Under the pieces are notes generated by a model. That model did no database searches. It saw only the letters and a program-made list of their open reading frames with translations, and was not told the DNA's origin. Positions 61,735 through 64,000 of a stretch of DNA of 64,000 bases are shown here, piece after piece. The position numbers and the translations under genes are program-made. Where the stretch lies: contig JAPOQV010000496.1 of assembly GCA_026710565.1 (NCBI GenBank), forward strand, positions 23,374 to 87,373, in the 5' to 3' direction. Every line of letters begins with the position of its first letter. Position 1 is the first letter of the stretch. The stretch is from Spirochaetaceae bacterium. Lineage in GTDB: Bacteria > Spirochaetota > Spirochaetia > SZUA-6 > Bin103.

Positions 61735-62403
61735 TCAGGAAACGGCGTTCTGCTGTTGCGGGGCCTCGTTCTCCTCGTAGAGATCCACCTGGACCGCCAT
61801 CACGATCACCACCGCAACCGGTCCGTCCTCGGTGCCGCCCGCCGCGTCGTGACCCTGTGGTGGATCGACAGGAAAGGCATCGGCCCGGAAGTCGAACCAT
61901 CTGGTGTTCCCTTGCAGCTGATCCTCGCCGCCGAGGGGGAACAACAGCACATGATCGCCGAGCGCCACCGGCATGGCGCGGTACGCACTTGCCACCGGTT
62001 CCTGCCCATAGGCGCCTGCCGAGTCGGCCTCCCAGATCTGGAGCTGTACGTGCAGCGTGAGTTCGGTCGCGGTGATCCACACCGGCGTGAACAACGCCTC
62101 CACCCTCAGCCGGTTCTCCTGTTCCAGGGTTGCGCCGACCGCCTGCCTCGGCTTGGTGGCGAGAGCCTGATCCAGCTTCATGATGATGTCGCCGTCCAGC
62201 TTGACCAGACTGAGCGCCAGGCGAACCTCGAGCGGCCGGGTGGCGAACTCCTCCAGCAAGGCGTCCGACCCGGCTGACGCGGATCCGCTCCCGCCGGCGG
62301 GGTCGCTCTGCGCCACGAGCGGCGTGCCGCCGGCCGCGACAGCCATCAACAGGGAGCAGACCAGGGAGCGGAGCCCCCGGCCGCTACGGCTTGGCCGTCT
62401 CAC
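61735..62403 (-). CDS. Secreted protein of unknown function
   Basis: 222 residues from the GTG at 62403. A signal peptide (basic start, hydrophobic stretch, cleavage near PLVAQS) precedes a mature part with alternating strand-like segments (ALSLVKLDGDIIMKLDQAL, LTLHVQLQIWEADS, VVIVMAVQVDLYEENE) and no known motif. Its place between anti-sigma and transglutaminase-like genes suggests a shared envelope role. It overlaps the end of the anti-sigma gene by 20 bases. An upstream ATG at 62430 is in frame. Confidence 0.55.
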   Translation of the reverse strand: MRRPSRSGRGLRSLVCSLLMAVAAGGTPLVAQSDPAGGSGSASAGSDALLEEFATRPLEVRLALSLVKLDGDIIMKLDQALATKPRQAVGATLEQENRLRVEALFTPVWITATELTLHVQLQIWEADSAGAYGQEPVASAYRAMPVALGDHVLLFPLGGEDQLQGNTRWFDFRADAFPVDPPQGHDAAGGTEDGPVAVVIVMAVQVDLYEENEAPQQQNAVS

Positions 62404-63022
62404 GTTCGCGTTCAAGCATCTCGCCTTCATGCACGATGACGGGCGATCCTACGAGCTGGAACCGCGCGGGTGGCAGGCTCACCTCCAGCGTCGCGGGGTC
62501 GCCGAGCGACGCCGCCGGAGCCGGCTGCAACTCGATTTCGTGCAGGATCTTCGGCGCACCGAAGAGTCGGAACTCGCTGGTACTCGGCAGCGTCAGCTCC
62601 AGCACCGCGGCACGCTCGGGACCCGCGTACGGTGCCACCGGTTCATCCGGCACGGCCGCCATCCGGCTCAGCGCGGCACGTCCCCACTCGTCCAGAGCCG
62701 GCGGACGGTCCCCGAGCGCCAGCGTGAACACGAAAGCGACGGCCAACGCGGCCGTCGCGGCGGCGATCGGCAGCCGCAACGAACCACGACGGCGCGCCGA
62801 GGCTGCCGGCGCCTGCGCGTCGAGCCGTCTCCACACGCGGATCGCCGCCTCTTCCACGTCGGGCTCCTCGCACTCGATCAACCGGTGCGACACGGACTGA
62901 AAGCGCCGCAGGCGCGTACGGCAGTGCTCGCATCCGGCGACATGGGCCTCGATGCGCTCGGAGCTGCCGGGCGGCAACTCGTGGTCGTGGAAGCTCGACA
63001 GGACAGGGTCGTCAGGACACAT
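62384..63022 (-). CDS. Membrane-bound zinc-finger anti-sigma factor
   Basis: 212 residues. The N-terminal domain has the ZAS zinc motif H27-x3-C31-x2-C34 (IEAHVAGCEHC) of anti-sigma factors, one membrane helix (about 84-104) and a periplasmic C-terminal part (about 110-212) of unknown fold. It probably holds the adjacent ECF sigma factor at the membrane. The ATG lies within a 16-bp tandem repeat that also covers the sigma gene's stop. Confidence 0.85.
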   Translation of the reverse strand: MCPDDPVLSSFHDHELPPGSSERIEAHVAGCEHCRTRLRRFQSVSHRLIECEEPDVEEAAIRVWRRLDAQAPAASARRRGSLRLPIAAATAALAVAFVFTLALGDRPPALDEWGRAALSRMAAVPDEPVAPYAGPERAAVLELTLPSTSEFRLFGAPKILHEIELQPAPAASLGDPATLEVSLPPARFQLVGSPVIVHEGEMLERERETAKP

Positions 63023-63054
63023 GGTCGTCAGGAAACATGGTCGTCAGGAAACAT
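63007..63054. repeat. 16-bp tandem repeat, three copies, over the sigma/anti-sigma junction
   Basis: ggtcgtcaggacacat (63007-63022), ggtcgtcaggaaacat (63023-63038) and the same at 63039-63054. On the minus strand each copy holds ATG and TGAC; the copies contain both the sigma stop (63044-63046) and the anti-sigma ATG (63020-63022). Confidence 0.92.
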
Positions 63055-63577
63055 GGAGGCCGCTCGGATCGAGGATCTTGGCCAGGCGCTGGCGAGCGCG
63101 AAACACGCGCACCTTGACGTTGCTCTCGGTGAGGTGGAGCACACCGGCGATTTCACGGTAGCTCAAGCCTCCGTACTCGCGCATCACGAGCGGGGTCCGC
63201 AGGTTGACGGGCAGCTTGCCCAGCGCGTCCTGGACCGCGGCCTGGGTCTCGGAGCGCAGCACCTCGTCATCGGTCGTCTCTTCCCGGGTCCCCGGCGGAG
63301 CGCGCGTGACGTCGCGGTTGGCGCGAAGCTCGCGCTTCCTGCGCTTCTCGACGTTGAGGGACAGGTTGCGTACCACCCTGAGCAGCCAGTACTTGGTCTG
63401 GTCGAGGTCGGGCAGCGGAGCCGGCCGCCGCAGGTAGCGCATGAACGCTTCCTGGCAGACGTCTTCCGCCACCCCCTGGTCGAGGCAGATTCGGTAGGCA
63501 ACCCGGTACAGGGTGGGAAACAGGGATCGGTAGATGTCGTCAAAATCGCGGCCCGCTACATCGTTAGACAACAACAT
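63044..63577 (-). CDS. ECF RNA polymerase sigma factor
   Basis: 177 residues with region 2 (DFDDIYRSLFPTLYRVAYRICLDQGVAEDVCQEAFMRYLRR, ending in the conserved Trp-Leu-Leu-Arg-Val stretch) and region 4 (LPVNLRTPLVMREYGGLSYREIAGVLHLTESNVKVRVFRARQRL), a standard extracytoplasmic-function sigma factor. ATG with AAGGGA upstream, 13 bases after the cysS stop. The anti-sigma gene follows. Confidence 0.93.
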   Translation of the reverse strand: MLLSNDVAGRDFDDIYRSLFPTLYRVAYRICLDQGVAEDVCQEAFMRYLRRPAPLPDLDQTKYWLLRVVRNLSLNVEKRRKRELRANRDVTRAPPGTREETTDDEVLRSETQAAVQDALGKLPVNLRTPLVMREYGGLSYREIAGVLHLTESNVKVRVFRARQRLAKILDPSGLHVS

Positions 63578-63590
63578 CCAGGTCCCTTGG

Positions 63591-64000
63591 TTACAACTTC
63601 AACAGGCCCTTTTCGTTCGAGCAGCGCCAGCGCACCCCGTCGGGCCGATCTTCCAGCACTACGCCGCGGGCGGCAAGCTCGTCGCGAATCCGATCCGCGG
63701 TGACGAAATCCCGCTGCGCGCGGGCGGCCGAGCGTCGCTCCACCAGGTCGCGCAGTTCCGGGGCGAGCTCCGTGCTGCGCGAGGCGGCCTCCTCGATGCC
63801 GATCGCCAGGATGCGGTCCATGCGCCGCAGCACGTCGAGCTTGGCCGCCGCGCCCACGCGCGGCTCCTTCACCAGGCCCCACAGCACGGCCAGACAGCGC
63901 GGCATGTGCAGGTCGTCGCGGGCGTGGCGGCGAAAGTCCAGCCAGGCACGCTCCGCCAGCTCCTCGGTGCCCGGCGGCTCGGCGCCGGCGGCGAGCTCCG
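63591..64000 (-). CDS. cysS: Cysteinyl-tRNA synthetase, C-terminal fragment (gene continues to the right)
   Basis: Only the last about 136 residues are present; the frame is open to the window's edge. The end of the catalytic core (AERAWLDFRRHARDDLHMPRCLAVLWGLVKE) and the DALR-like anticodon region (LVERRSAARAQRDFVTADRIRDELAARGVVLED) match CysRS. The zinc, HIGH and KMSKS parts lie outside. The gene sits upstream of the ECF sigma unit, and tRNA-Cys is 3.6 kb away. Stop TAA at 63591-63593. Confidence 0.85.
   Translation of the reverse strand, partial: ELAAGAEPPGTEELAERAWLDFRRHARDDLHMPRCLAVLWGLVKEPRVGAAAKLDVLRRMDRILAIGIEEAASRSTELAPELRDLVERRSAARAQRDFVTADRIRDELAARGVVLEDRPDGVRWRCSNEKGLLKL

Overview
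The window is about 64 kb of chromosomal housekeeping DNA, roughly two-thirds G+C and densely packed. It shows no prophage, insertion sequence, CRISPR array or integrated plasmid. The gene set and order suggest a high-GC member of the Spirochaetota. The main evidence is a reduced division cluster mraZ-rsmH-ftsL-murF-ftsW-ftsQ-ftsA-ftsZ running into xerD-dprA-xerC-hslV-hslU, two adjacent EF-G paralogues, and two apolipoprotein N-acyltransferases. This assignment is inference: no rRNA or ribosomal-protein cluster is present to confirm it.

Layout. 1-10.2 kb: the 3' end of one lnt gene, then minus-strand units with rho and an ABC ATPase, a response regulator with a bactofilin, rpsT-HU-lnt, and a tRNA-synthetase unit (gltX-glyS-tyrS) behind two tandem promoters. 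10.4-16.1 kb (plus): bioY-pgeF, a canonical-motif EF-G and a divergent EF-G. 16.2-19.5 kb (minus): a small membrane protein, the NAD(P)HX repair enzyme and a lipoprotein. 19.5-27.4 kb: secA and surE, two LysM/M23 peptidases, and a division-type penicillin-binding protein with a PASTA domain. 27.5-41.0 kb (minus): a FliA/WhiG-type sigma factor, hslUV, xerC, dprA, xerD and the division cluster, starting at an mraZ promoter with repeated MraZ boxes. 41.2-46.3 kb: a DUF1820-like gene, then recN-nadK-degT-like-pcm-RHH and tRNA-Ile. 46.3-54.3 kb: a double CDP-alcohol phosphatidyltransferase, secF-secD-yajC, a small unknown gene, groEL and a biotin ligase. 54.3-60.0 kb: 2-oxoacid dehydrogenase E2-E1beta-E1alpha, a divergent acyl-CoA synthetase and tRNA-Cys. 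60.0-64.0 kb (minus): a transglutaminase-like protein, a secreted protein, an anti-sigma/ECF-sigma pair and the 3' end of cysS.

The coherent functional groups are division and wall synthesis, Sec export, lipoprotein acylation, aminoacylation, and pyruvate-type dehydrogenase with lipoyl/biotin attachment. I found no convincing new defence or mobile system. The unusual signals are in gene architecture. (1) Short tandem duplications sit exactly across stop codons in seven genes, while those wholly inside genes are multiples of three. (2) Three genes (pgeF, rsmH, xerD) lack a usable ATG/GTG/TTG start but have an in-frame CTG overlapping the previous TGA as CTGA, giving family-typical lengths. (3) Several promoters end 6-11 nt before the start codon, predicting leaderless mRNAs. 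(4) Several enzyme-family proteins lack a key catalytic residue: the DegT-like protein, the transglutaminase-like protein and the second EF-G.
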